NCBI GenBank assembly: GCA_964036665.1
Contig: OZ038531.1
Coordinates: 15,624,168-15,688,167, forward strand
Origin: Gordius sp. MW1
Taxonomy: Eukaryota; Nematomorpha; Gordioida; Gordea; Gordiidae
DNA length: 64,000 nt
Reading direction: 5' to 3'
This document shows, piece by piece, positions 34,411 through 47,700 of this stretch. Position 1 is the first letter of the stretch. Each line of letters begins with the position of its first letter. The notes beneath the pieces were generated by a model. That model did no database searches, was not told the DNA's origin, and was given only the letters and a program-made list of their open reading frames with translations. Both the position numbers and the translations under genes were made by a program.

Positions 34411-35513
34411 AAATTGTAACTAAATAAGCTTTATCCCTTTCTTAAATGTTACAATCCTGAATACTACCTTTAAGCTTGTAAGTTTTATATAGCGATTCCT
34501 CAACTCGTTAGGCATTTTAATACTTTTTAATATTGCAAATGACCAAGGCTTCCTTCCCAATATTAGTCAAACACATGCATGGTCAAACCTTTAGAAAGAT
34601 GAAGTTGGACGGGTCCTCATAGTCCAATAACACTTCATAGTTTTTGTTAACTTGTGGTCCATTTTAGTTTATAAGGGTTTAAATCTTTATTTTTTATAAA
34701 TATATCCTTTTTTCTTCGTTTTTAATTTTAATCATCAGTCGCCTTCCTACAAAAAATAGCATTTTTTAAAAAAATAACAATAAATTACCGTATTTAGACT
34801 AATGTGCATTACACAGAACGAAAGCACTATTAGATGACACAAAACTATGAAACTTGACATTGCCTAAATAAAACTAGTGTGTTTTCTTGCTAAATAAATT
34901 ATCTATCTTTGCACTCAAATATATCTGCAAACATTTATTATTAACAACATAAAAAATAGTGGTTCGAATGGTAAAGAAGGTCGATGGAAACCCTAAACTT
35001 TAATTAGCTACAATTTAGCTATTTTAAAAACTACTTTTAATTTGTAGGCATAGGCATTAAAAACTACTTAATTTACTTTGTAGGCATTATTAACTTGATT
35101 TATTGATTAAAATTAAATATACTATCAAAATGACGCTCAACATTCTCCCTAAATTTTAAAAAGCTTGGAAACCTCTTTTGCCTAGAGTGCTAGGCAAATG
35201 TATAATAGCTGTCCAGATTGAAATAACAATTATATTTATTATAATTTATAAATATATCGCATCACAATAAATAAACAGTAAAAACAATTGATTTGCACAA
35301 TTACAGAGTCTTATATACTAATAAAAGCTCTGTAAATATTTGAGTATATAAGGAATGCAACGTTTTTTACAGCTGGCATTCGTGTTAATATTTTATACTA
35401 AACAATAACGAGAAAAAACAATAACAACAATTTAATTTTCGATTATCACTTTGCAACATTCATAAATGATATAAATATAAAAGTCTTATTGGCTACGTTT
35501 AATACAGGCTGAC
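34411..35513. other. Intergenic / Duox 3' flank
   Basis: No gene seen. The Duox mRNA should end here (minus strand); an AATAAA on that strand lies near 35,236. Confidence 0.5.
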
Positions 35514-38478
35514 TCAACCAAAATTTTCAAAATGAGAAACTAAGATAGGTGTTTCCCGATTTTTATTAGCCGCATCGCAAGATCGTTCTATAGCACTGGT
35601 AAGGGCTACAGGGCCACAGCTAAAGACACCAATTTTCTTGCACTTTTTATGCTTGCCTTGAATGTAATGGAAAATCTTTTCAAACTCCGGTCGTCCGAAG
35701 TGATTAGTCGCTTTTAAACCGGTTAGTATACTCTTATTAGCTACGTTTTGAAAGTATTTGTCACAAATGTAGAGCATAGTTGTCCTGAGATCAAATCGAT
35801 CAAAATACTGCGTAATAAATATGTGAAGGTCAATCATGTCGCAAATATCTTTCTCTTTTATGTCCTGCAATAAATTCACAAACCATTCGTAGCTTTTATG
35901 TGATGGGCAAACCCATAAAAAATAAACTTTTTTGCATGCCACATTGTGATGTTTGTTAACGTAAAAGCTATGTACTAAATCATTGAGTATGGAAGCGTAA
36001 GGTGTCACGCCTATTCCGCCACCAATCATAACCACTACATCGTAATTTGGCCAATCTTGATTTCCATCGCCATATGGCCCATCTATGTACACCTTGGATA
36101 ACAATGACATAATATGATGATAAATAAATAAATATACTGACAGTACGATTAAACTACATAAAATGTAATATATCTTTTCTTAGAGTTTCGGAATAATTTT
36201 CATTATTATTGCTGTGCTGCTATATTAAACTATATATCACTGAAAAAATCTATGCAATATTAAATTGCTAATGCAGATTTTTTCATTGTTTATAAAGTCA
36301 TGGAAGATTTAAAGCAAAAAATAACTTGCATTCCATACACTTAAGTCTACAATTATATGAGTAGGTTATGCCGATTGTTTTTTGATTAATATATTTTATA
36401 AAATATTTACTCTGGGATAATTAGTGCCTTGCACATTATTAGGGTCGTACAAATTGCGCACTTTCCACGTCCATCGGCCCAGAGCTTTGATGTGAAGCGA
36501 TAAGGTATCTTGGTGTGGTGCCGACGTGAGCGTGAATGCATGATACTCACCAGGGTTGATGTCAGGTATTGAAATCTGGACCCATTGACCCGATTTGTAA
36601 GTAAAAGTATGCGGGCGATTTAGGACCAACTTGGTCACATCTAAATGTTAAAGAATTGAATAATATCAATACGATAACTTTAAGAGTTTTAACATGCTTA
36701 AGCCGATGTCTATATTAGTATTAGAAATAATAATATCTAATCTAAGGATAATCATTTATTAAGTAGAATAAAGATAGTCTATTATAGATTAGGAGAAGTA
36801 ATAACTAGGGCCGGGGTGTGGAAAGGAAACTACTAAAAAAAGGATAATTATAAGGATAAGAATAAAAACGTATGGTTATTACCAACTCGGATTTGGCTTA
36901 CAATATTAAAATATATAATTGTAGCAATAATATAATCTGTAGCAAATGATATACAAATAAAAGTTATACATACGACAATTTGATAATTTTATGTTTCACA
37001 ATTTTAATTTAAAACAGATATTTTGAAACCGCATCTTCATTTATTATTTAAATAATTCTGTCAACGAACCCTTTAATGCTAAGCCAAAATTAAAATGCAA
37101 GTATAACCCGATGGGCTGATATCCATTTATATAAAGGGCTAATTAAAAAAGGTAGAAAGCTTATTGTAATTAATTAGAGTGCGAACCATGGAAAGAGGGC
37201 GAAAGAAGAAAAGGCATCTATCCAATGTTTAAAAATCATCTTTAATGATAGAGCAAGCACAACTAATACCTATTGTTATTGCCACCATTAAAACGCGAAT
37301 TATTTTCTAATGAGCTAGCTAATCTCAACCATCGTCTGCCCAGCCGACATCTTAGTAATAATACTTTTATTCCATTAGCTTCCCTACGAACGCGCATTCA
37401 GAACTTAAATATTACCGGCCATTCGACGCAAAGCTTTTTTGTTGACCGTACATGATAAGTAGTAAGTACACGTATAAAGGTATAATTAACCTGATATGAT
37501 AATAATTAGTCACTAACATTGCACTCCAAAAAGATATTAATTGGCCTTAAAAATCGTTTTAACATTAAATTATTGTTATCATAGGGTAATATGTTTTTTC
37601 TTAAAATTTATAAAAAGTATAATTAAGGAAATAGTAATACCTGATGGTAGTAGAGTTGCGTTGTAAACGACCATCTCCAAATATTTTCTGTTTAAGCTAA
37701 TAAGTTTATCAATAGTGAATAAGATGGCGGGTACGATGAGGTAAAGGTGAAAAGTAGGATTTGATGTCAATCTTCCCGACCCGTGAAGTACGTTAAGGGC
37801 ATAAAAAGGTATGAATAATTTGTGCGTTGACCAAAAATATCGATACGCCTTTCTCCTAACTACTGCATGCGCAAAGACGTACATTATAACTGTTATCAAT
37901 GTTAGGATAATGCCAGTCAGCCCTGGCACGGTACAGAAAGCCCAAAATGTAAAAGAAGGAGGCATGTTTGAAGTGAAAAACATCTATGTTATGAAATGTA
38001 AAACTAAGTAATATAAAGACTTAAAATTTGATTATAAAATATATTCAATTTAATAGTATAAATTTAACTAGCTTTTATTATTTTTATAAATAGTACATAT
38101 TATAGTATTCGGACATTAAAATGAGATTGAAAACCATAGCGATGACTTAAAATATATTCGTTACTTCTTTAAAAAGGCATTTTAGGTATTCGAGAGGTTG
38201 AGTTGATACGTGGTACAGATTAATTAAGTGGCCGGCACAATGTATCACTACAAAAATGATTCCGTTATATGCGCATAACTTGTGAAACGCTAAAGCGGAA
38301 TCGAGAGGAACATATTTTTTCACTGGGGTTTCCCGAAGCTTAGTAATTAAATGGCGGCAAACTGTGATAAGGAGCAGACAATATACAAAGGAAATAACGT
38401 TAGCACTAGCTCTTGAAACACATATCCCAGCACCCATGACTCTTCTTAGGTCAGTATGCTCCAAGAGGAGACAAAATC
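35514..38478 (-). CDS. Duox: Duox exons 19-22: heme membrane domain, FAD and NADPH lobes
   Basis: Exon 19 (38,165-38,478) carries 'LEHTDLRRVMGAGICVSRASA' and the helix with heme-ligand histidines ('LAFHKLCAYNGIIFVVIHCAGHLINLYH' region). Exon 20 (37,641-37,983) carries 'VPGLTG', 'FAHAVVRRKAYRYFWSTHK' and 'LHGSGRL', the second histidine pair. Exon 21 has the FAD motif 'HAFTLTSAPHQDTLSLHIK' after 'YKSGQWVQI'. Exon 22 has 'YIDGPYGDG', the NADPH loop 'GGGIGVTPYASIL', 'FDLRTTMLYICDKYFQ', 'THFGRP'-like 'NHFGRPEF', the Cys-Gly-Pro motif in 'GVFSCGPVALT' and the C-terminus 'FENFG'. All residues expected for electron transfer from NADPH through FAD to two hemes are present by eye. Confidence 0.95.
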
Positions 38479-41400
38479 CTATTTATTTAAAGAAAGATTA
38501 TATTTTCCTATAGTATAAGAAATAGAAACTGATATAATCAAAATTAATTAATATGTTGCGCTTGCGGGTTTGTTAATTTGAAGAAGATAATAAATACCCC
38601 AGTTAAAATTGCCTATAAATGGCGCCAATTAGAGTATACTTTTAAGTTTATTGCGGCACTCCTAAATGGGGTATTTATGATCTTTTTCGATTTAGAAACT
38701 AATTTATTTAACTTTAAAAAATTGAGCGTAAATTATAAAACTCGGGCCTTCGGCCCTCGTGGGAAGGGGGAGAAGGGAAGGGGAGTAGGGGAAGGGAAGA
38801 GGGGAAGGGGGAACTCTTCTATACTCCGTATAAACGTAGCATATTTGCTATGCAATTTATGGGCGAGAAAGGTGGGAAGGGGCGAGAATGCCTATAGGGG
38901 GTATTAGATGCAAAATAATTAGTTAATTAGTTATAGGCCCTTGTAGGGGAGGACATAGGGTAATTATCAATGTTAACCAATTCAAAAACGAAAAAAAATT
39001 TCGATTTATTTGGCCAATGGTCATTTTTTTATTGGTCAGTAGCCAGCGGACGGTCAAAAATTCATATTATCATTGGTATTAACATGAACAAATATTAATT
39101 TAATTTAAAAAAATTAAAAAAACAATTTGTCCCCTCCCTGACTTGAACTCCACACCTCCAGTTCACAAGCCGGCGCTATAACCACTATACCATGGTGGCT
39201 TTAAAATAATAGAAGTTATTATGTTATTTATATAGATAATGAAATAATAAAGTTGTGTTTTATGTTTAGAAAATCAATATATTTCGTCGGTCAGTAGCCA
39301 GCGGACGGTCAAAAAGTCATATTATCAATGGTATTAACAAAAACAAAATATTAATTTAATGTAAAAATATTAAAAAAAAAAGTTTTTTTTTAGTTTTAAA
39401 AAAGGGCTAAATTCTTAAACTACCAGCCCGATTCGCTCGAAACTTTACCCGTAGGTGCCCAGGGCGGCCGGGGGTAAAATAACCTTTTCAGATTCCTAAA
39501 ATACCTTTTCATTTTAAAAATATCGGACATTTCCCTGCCACACGTGCGGTGTAATATCTATGACACGTAGAAAAATTTTACTAATTATATAAACTTACGC
39601 GCGCCATCTAATAAAGTACAATTCGTGTTTGAGTTTAATAGTAGATTCAATTTAATTAGAAATAACGGGCTATGATTATACCTTTGAAGGAGGTTTCGAA
39701 TTTTGTGTTAGTTTCTATCGATATATTTTATCGTAAATTAGAATCTAATACCTATATTATTTTTTTAAATATTACTTTTTAGGTTTTCTATGAAATCACA
39801 ATCTAATTAAATGAAATATATTAACCCAATAAAAAAATATATAAGCATTTATAAGGTTAAAAATATATATTACATAGTTGGCTGTCTGTTAGACCATCTA
39901 TAATAAATTTTTAGGTTATATATAAAATTTGGCCAATGGTCATTTTTTTTCATTGGTAAGCAGCCAGGACACGGTAAAAGTGGATATAAATTCATAAGTC
40001 AAAAAAAACGAGAAAAAAAATTTTTCGAATCACATTTTGGCCAATGGTCATTTTTTCCATTGGTCAGCAGCCAGGACACGGTAAAAGTGGATATAAACTT
40101 ATAATAGTCAAAAAAAAACTAAAAAAAATTTTCGAATCACATTTTGGCCAATGGTCATTTTTTTCCATTGGTCAGCAGCCAGGACACGGTAAAAGTGGAT
40201 ATAAATTCATAATAGTCAAAAAAAACTAAAAAAAAAATTTTCGAATTACATTTTGGCCAATGGTCATTTTTTTCCATTTGTCAGCAGCCAGGACACGGTA
40301 AAAGTGGATATAAATTCATAATAGTCAAAAAAAACGAGAAAAAAAAATTTCGAATCACATTTTGGCCAATGGTAATTTTTTTCCATTGGTCAGCAGCCAA
40401 CGGACGGCCAAAAAGTCATAATAGCAATGGTAGTAACAGGAACAATCATAATAGTCAAAAAAAAAACGAAAAAATAAACTCGGATTCACATTTTGGCCAA
40501 TGGTCATTTTTTCATTGGTCAGCAGCCAGCGGACGGCCAAAAAGTCTTATTATCAATGATAGTAACAAGAACAATCATAAGAGTCAAAAAAAACTCCGGG
40601 ATTCTAACCCCAAAACTAGTTAAATTGCATAGCAATTACCAAAATTTAAATATAGATATACTTATGCATTAATTTAACGTAGCAATTAAAACCCGACCCC
40701 GCCCGAAAGCGAGGGAGATAGAGATGAGGGGTGGGGCACCTCTTGATAGAGATGAGGGGTGGGGCACCTCTTTCTCATGCATTAATTTAAAAAAGCGATG
40801 ACCTAATATACCCAATGCAAATAGATAGGGAGGTAACGGACAACGGACAACGGACGGACGGACGGACACCAAAAAACGAGCCCATAAATTGCATAGCAAT
40901 TAATAAAACTATTTAGAATATAAATATTTCTTGCGTTTTTAATAAAAATTGGATCATCTTAGATAGCAAAAAACAAGCAAATACTTACTAAACATCTTTT
41001 CACAGAAAAGTCCGACCACAATGGCATAAAATATGATGAGGTAAAATATATTTTGCCTATTTTCTTCAATCCATGAAACTGTTGCGTCATATTTTTTCCT
41101 TAAAAACCCTCGTGTGCTATCTATGCCATCTTCTTCTAAACTAAAGCTATCGTGCCTAATAAAAATAACTTGGCATACCCAAAATCGTCATACCTCTGAG
41201 ATTTAACTTTGCTGCCGAACACTTTACCAGCTCCTTTGAAATGGATGCCGCAGCTATTGAATTCGGCTTTATGATTTGACATGAGGCTTACAAAATCATT
41301 AAAATTTAAAACTTGTTTGCCCTCCAACCCTGCATCTCTCATCATTTGAGATAGGCATTTATCAACTTCACTATCATCAGCTTGTTCGCACTCAATAAAG

Positions 41401-41697
41401 TTTCTAAAATCAGCATTTATTTAGATTAATATAAATTAGATTTAAACTAAAAATAAATAGGTCTTTTGAAGTTTAGACACAAATTATTGTTTTAAAAATT
41501 GGCAAAATTAAACATTATCTTGGAATCCGTTTTTTAAAATGTTTACCTAAGTAGCTTGAAAAATTCGTTTTTTGACAACTCTCCTTTTTGGTTGATATCG
41601 AACATGTCGTACATAATACGTAATTTTTGTTCAGACGTTCCTATAACATGTGAAAAAATTCTTATTATTCGTTATCTTATATATAAAAATGAAACTA

Positions 41698-41733
<36 letters not shown>

Positions 41734-44700
41734 CAGCCACCAATTTTGGAAAACTACCAGACCGATTTGGTTCAAAATTTCACAGTTTATTCCTGACACT
41801 CCGGAGCATGTTTTAAGATTTGTTTGAGCCAAATCGGTCCAATAGTTTTTGAGTATTCGTAGGCGTTGCACTGTAAACGGAAATAGAACAATAGATGTAG
41901 AACATATAGACATCAAACTTTATTTTTACTTCAATAACCGCTTTATCATCATATATGCCCTAAAATTCCAACTTAATTTAATACACTCGGATAAATGGCA
42001 AAACAACGTTTCCCGGGTTCATCTAGTAATTATATATTAACCAAATGTTGGGAGTAGGGAACAGATTTTTTCTATTGTGAGTAATTATATAAGCATAAAT
42101 CTGAAGTGACAAAATCAAAAGTTATAGCGATTGGATAACTATCAATTTTTAAACTGATTTAAAGATTAATTGATGAGATAGCGAATTGACAGAATACACT
42201 AAGTTAACCCTATTTTGAATAGAAGTTTAGCTAAAGAATAATGAAGGAAGACAATAAAACAAAGAGGAATTTAAAAAATAGGGTCACCTGCAAATATATA
42301 AATTGCTTACCATTTGAATATTTTTTTAATTATTTAAATTCTAGTTTAAATTAACCTAAAAATTGTTTAGCCACACAAACCATAAAGAAATTTTCACTCA
42401 TCACTTTAACACGTAGCTTATGGGTCTTTTCTGGCATTTGCTATAACAAATCAAAATTTTTGTTAAAATTATATTTAAATGGCAACTGTACAACTACGTT
42501 TTTTCTAATAATTAATGGTTATTCACTATTATTAAAATTAATTTTGTATAATGTGTCCACGAAGCTAGAAATTTATAAGATAGCGTTTGAATGTTGATAG
42601 ATTAAATCACAAGCGTCAAACATTTTTTAATAGTAAAGTCCTAATATTGGGATGCATTTTAAAATGTAATTGTTTATGTATAATTCAAGATTTCATTTGC
42701 TGTGTAAGAAGATACATTATTTTTTTATCTGACATAAACTTTAATATACCTTAATTAATAAATAATTTAGTAGTAAGTAAAGCTCTTCTTGATTAATCTA
42801 GGGACGGCAAGAATAAGAACCTAAAGGAAGATTTCTACAACTACCATCTTTTGGTTAAAATATATTAAGTTTTTATAACATGAGCCCCCTGGTCACGCCT
42901 AAATAATCAACCTATATTTGATGTAAATCAACCGAAGGTACATAACAAATCACATGGATTTTTATCGATAACACCATCATTTATTTATCTAAGATTAACA
43001 TCAATTAGCAGAAGAAACTCTATTATTTTAACTACTACGAAAATGGGGTAAAAGAAATAAATGTGATGATTTAATTGATCATTTACTAAAAATAATTATA
43101 TTACCATTAGCGAAAATATATGTCATATCGAGAAAATCTTGAAAACATATTCCGCCACTCTTGCTTTTGTCAATGACTGCAAACATTCGTTCTACAAAGA
43201 GCGAAGATGGTTTCATGCCTAAAGCATCAGCAAATTCAACTTTGTCCAACTTCGACTTCATCATTTTTTTTTCCAGAGCTTTCGATTTTTCAATATCAAT
43301 GTTGGATTTTTTATCTTTTGTTTTTTGCATCTTTAAATTTTTATCTTCCAGTTTAAATGTCTGTTATGAATGATTAAAAGGTTATATTAAAAAAGGCGTT
43401 GGATTTTATTAAAATCTTGATAAAAAAAACCATTGACTCTCACATTAAAATTTAAAGATAATGTAATAATTAGTTTGCCATAGACCTAATCAGTTCTTAA
43501 AACGCAATGTTTTAGGAATTTATAATGAATTTGAATCAGCTTACTAATTTCATTAATTAACAATTTTTAATCTAATAGGTTCAATCGAAAGTTACAAATA
43601 TTTTTTTGCACGTTATAAACAATTAGTAGGTTAAACTTCTACGTTCTTTTTAAAACAAAACAAATCTCATGCCCTGCATTCTTTCTAGCTAATATTCATA
43701 TTTTTGGTAACTATATTTTTAGATATCACTCAAGAAGTAAAAAATTATAATTTATTTTGAACTAAACAAAAACAAGGATACAAAAATCAAGTCAAAAAAA
43801 GTAATGCTCTTGTTTTAAATTCAATGCACTTATAGAAAAAAAGATTTTTTTATTCCATATTAAAGTTTAATTTGCTTTTTATGATAATCTAATGCAAATT
43901 ACGAGCGTGTAATTGTTACAAAAATGATAATGTGATATAATTGAATCCTCTGAGGGATTTTATTTTATAATGACCTAATGAATTCGGTATATAATGCACG
44001 TGACTATAGGATTAACAATTAAATAACTATGGTTAATATATAAATGATGTTCAAAGATTTTGCGAAAATAAACATTTTTTATTATTGATATTCAACGTGC
44101 TTTTTTGTGCATATAATAAAATAAGAAAAAACGTAAGATTCTTCTAAACAAAAATTAAGCCAAAGTTTTATTTAATGCTTTGCGATTTGCAAGCTTAACT
44201 CGTCTGGATGTGGGGAGATAAATAGAAATAATAATATATTAAACATTCAGGCAAATGTGTTAAATCTTAAAAATGATTAATTTTAAAATACTAAAAATAA
44301 CTATATTACAATGGCTTTTGAATACAGTTTTTGTTAATTCGTACAAAAATACCAAAATTAAATAAGTAAAAAATTTTACTTCAGCGTAAACTTTCCTAAA
44401 GAAATAATCCAACTCCAAAGATTTGCGTTCCTTCGTAAGAGCGCACTCAAATATTTTATCGTAATCGGTGTACACAATTTCAACCATTTTGTTAATGTTG
44501 TGCGCACTGGACACAAGTTTGACACACACAAATAGATCTCTCTGGTCGGCAGTTGGAAATTCAAGCAGCTATATCAACATGTATTTATAAATTATTTATA
44601 TTTAAAAAAAATTCCAAAACTCATAAATTTAGGGACAGTTTTAAAATTTAAGATGCTCATTTTTGCTTCAAAATTTTCTTTATATAGTTCTCATTTTTTC

Positions 44701-47700
44701 CCAAAAAATATAATTAAAAAATTATTTCTTACCAGCTACTGTTAATCTTTTTGTATTACAAGCATTTTAGCAGGCTGCAGGTTCATTGGTGCTTAAATTT
44801 CATTTATTGAATAAAAAAAAATTAACAAAATAAAGCCTCGCTAGTTAAATATCCTGAAAAAAATTAAAAGATGATATTTAATGTAACACCCAGCCATTTT
44901 AAAAAAAAGAAAATAAAAAACTAGGGAAACAGTAAAATAATACTAGCGTCATTAATAAATAAGTTGTTGCCGTAACTAATTATTGCTCCTAACACAAAGA
45001 TTTCACTATAGTTTAAAATTAAACGAATATTTTAAACCAAAACCATTTTCGAATATATAATTTCCCCGTAAAAGTGGCTTTGTCTATTTTAAAAGATTTA
45101 TATTTATACCAGATCATATTTATCAAAATTTCGGATCAAAGCAACAGGTGGATCTGATTGAGAGATTTCATTAATTTCAACAGATATTAGAGCCATCTCC
45201 TCCAAATTACACTGTTTCAAAAGGACTCCTTTACGATTCAGGACCTTTAAGCCTCCTTCTTCATCCAGATTTAACAGTATTTTACGGCGGTGATTATCAT
45301 TTAACCATTCATACCCTGTTTGTTGCAAATAATTTAAAAGGCAATTTATTACCATTTACCTATCACATAATTGCGGGAATTAGCGAACATCGATGATTTA
45401 CTGAAAGTAGACAGTCTAGGTACATTTCCAGCATAACAACTAAGTGTTTCTAAAGATTTATCGCCAGACTTCCTTCTGTTAGTACCTCTAAAAAATGTCA
45501 TTATCCATAAGAGTAAAATAGACAGAAAGCTTACAAGTCATTGTGTGATTTCTGAGAGTCTTTAACTTGATATTTGATATGACTATATACGGACGGACCA
45601 TCAATGTTGGAATTTGATTGTTTTTTAGATTTTTCGTTCTTAACTAATTTTGGATTTAGTATGAGCCTCTTCCTTCTTCGGCTTTGTCTTTTAACTATCA
45701 GGTACGCCACAAGGCCACAAAGCAAAGGGCTCAAGCACAATGACAGACACGTGACTATGTATGACAATTCGTTTCCACGAAAATAATCGTACGTTTGCAC
45801 ATATCCACAAGGTTCGATCCCCTTGCGTGTGGTCAATTGACGAGGTTGCTTACAGGGGTAGCCTTGAGGATGAAAAGATTTGAAAAATAATTAACAGATA
45901 ATCTAAATATATAAAATAGCTGATCGACTCTACGGCTAATACCAGTTTGCCAATGGAAGAGGTCTTTTTGAATATCATCAGGTCCAATACCAGTTACATT
46001 GACTATTATGTCATATAAAGTGATCGATTTTATGAAATCGATCTCTTCCAGATCAAAAATGCTATTAATAAATATTATTATTTGAAGCCATACTTTTACC
46101 CTGAGCTTGGATTTTCAAACCAAAATCTATCGGAATCGCGAATCCTTTCAAATTGAGATTTTATGATCTTTCTAAACAACGGGCCCGGGCCTGTTTTGGG
46201 TTGAGTCTCTAACATACCAGCGGGGTAAGGATCAATATTACTTAAATCAAAGTCAAATAACTCCGCAAATTTTTGTATTATCTAAAGCATCATTGAAAGA
46301 AGATTACTTTATATATACATCTTTATTAAAGTCATATATATGCAATTGTCAAAATATTATATTACTTTTGGATTAGTTTTATTTAATTCTGGATTAATCT
46401 GCCACCATTCCATAACTCTCGGTAATTGCAGGGCTTGCCTCATTGTATTGTAATCAGGAAGGCCGCTATCCCTTCCGCGCATGATATTTAAAACGACCAA
46501 ATCTTGCCTGGAAAATTCTCGTGGTCCAAACACCTTTTCTCTTAAATTTAGAAATTTTCATTGAATGAAAGGAAAAACTCAAATCTTTGAAGTAATGTCT
46601 AGCATACCAGACTGTTATACCATATTTTTATTAAATAATTCGCAGCATACAGGCGCGTAGCCAAGGGGGCAGAAAGCGGGAATTTTCTACCCCCTTGACC
46701 AAAATTTGAAAATTTTTTGGAAGGTCTATGTCCTTTTTTCAGGTATAAAATCGATAGTCAATGCTCTGATTAATGTAGAGAAGAGATTTTTCCAAAGCTG
46801 GTTTTATAGCGCCTTGAAGTTTCGCATATATTGTACGCGAAGTTTACTTTTCTTTCATTGTAAATAAAAGTCGAAAATTTTTTTAAATTTTTCTTCGCCC
46901 TTGAGAAAGTCCTGGCTACGCGCCTTGCAGCATATTAAGTTTACATATGTTTTCATTTAAAAATGCTACAAGATAATATTTTAAAAAGTTATCAAAGGTT
47001 TATAAAGCTTTCAATTACTAAGAAATTCTTAGGAATTTCCATTTGCCAAGATATAAACGTTTTAACGGCAGATCATAAATTAGTTTTTAAAAGGATATCA
47101 GAAATGTTTAAAACTTTGCCTAACCTCAGATCGCTGACCAATATGTGATCGTCTCGCTCGGCTAGTTGAGATGCTAGGCCCATTATCATCTCATCAACGC
47201 CATATTCCTTAATTGAGTGTTGTCCATCCCACCAAGTGTTGCAAAGTCTTATTGAAGTATAATTTTTCCCAAATTTTCGAAACTTACAATTTTTGTCTCT
47301 AAAATAATCAAAATTCTTTAGATACATTAGTAAACAAAGAGCAATACATCAACATGTTTGTGTTCACAAACAAAAACACCGTACTTTAAAGAGACTTGAG
47401 ATTTACAAATGTTTATAGCGAACATTTAGTCCCAAAGCAAAATATAAATTATGAAATATTGATTTTAGTCATAAAAACCTTCCATTAATTTAGGTATTTT
47501 TCATCACCTTTATCTTATCTGCATTTAGATATTTATAAACCTTATCAACAACTTTAAATTTTTTAGTATTTCAAGAGTATGGTCAACCTGTACCATGTTA
47601 CCTTAAATATATACCCGGTGGTATGAGTGAATGGCTGTATCGAAATGCTGCAGACTGAAATTCGTGACTTACACCTGGGTATAGGTCAGGATTGTAGCCT

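Noticed and set aside
37273-37455. 60-codon plus-strand frame in a Duox intron
   Set aside because: No family resemblance, no neighbouring exon; most likely chance.
38578-38907. 109-codon plus-strand frame
   Set aside because: It runs from intron into the GC-rich start of the Helentron-like element; the second half is G-rich repeat.
39129-39199. Functional tRNA-His gene
   Set aside because: Anticodon and T stems pair poorly and it lies in a mobile element; kept only as a tRNA-like pseudogene.
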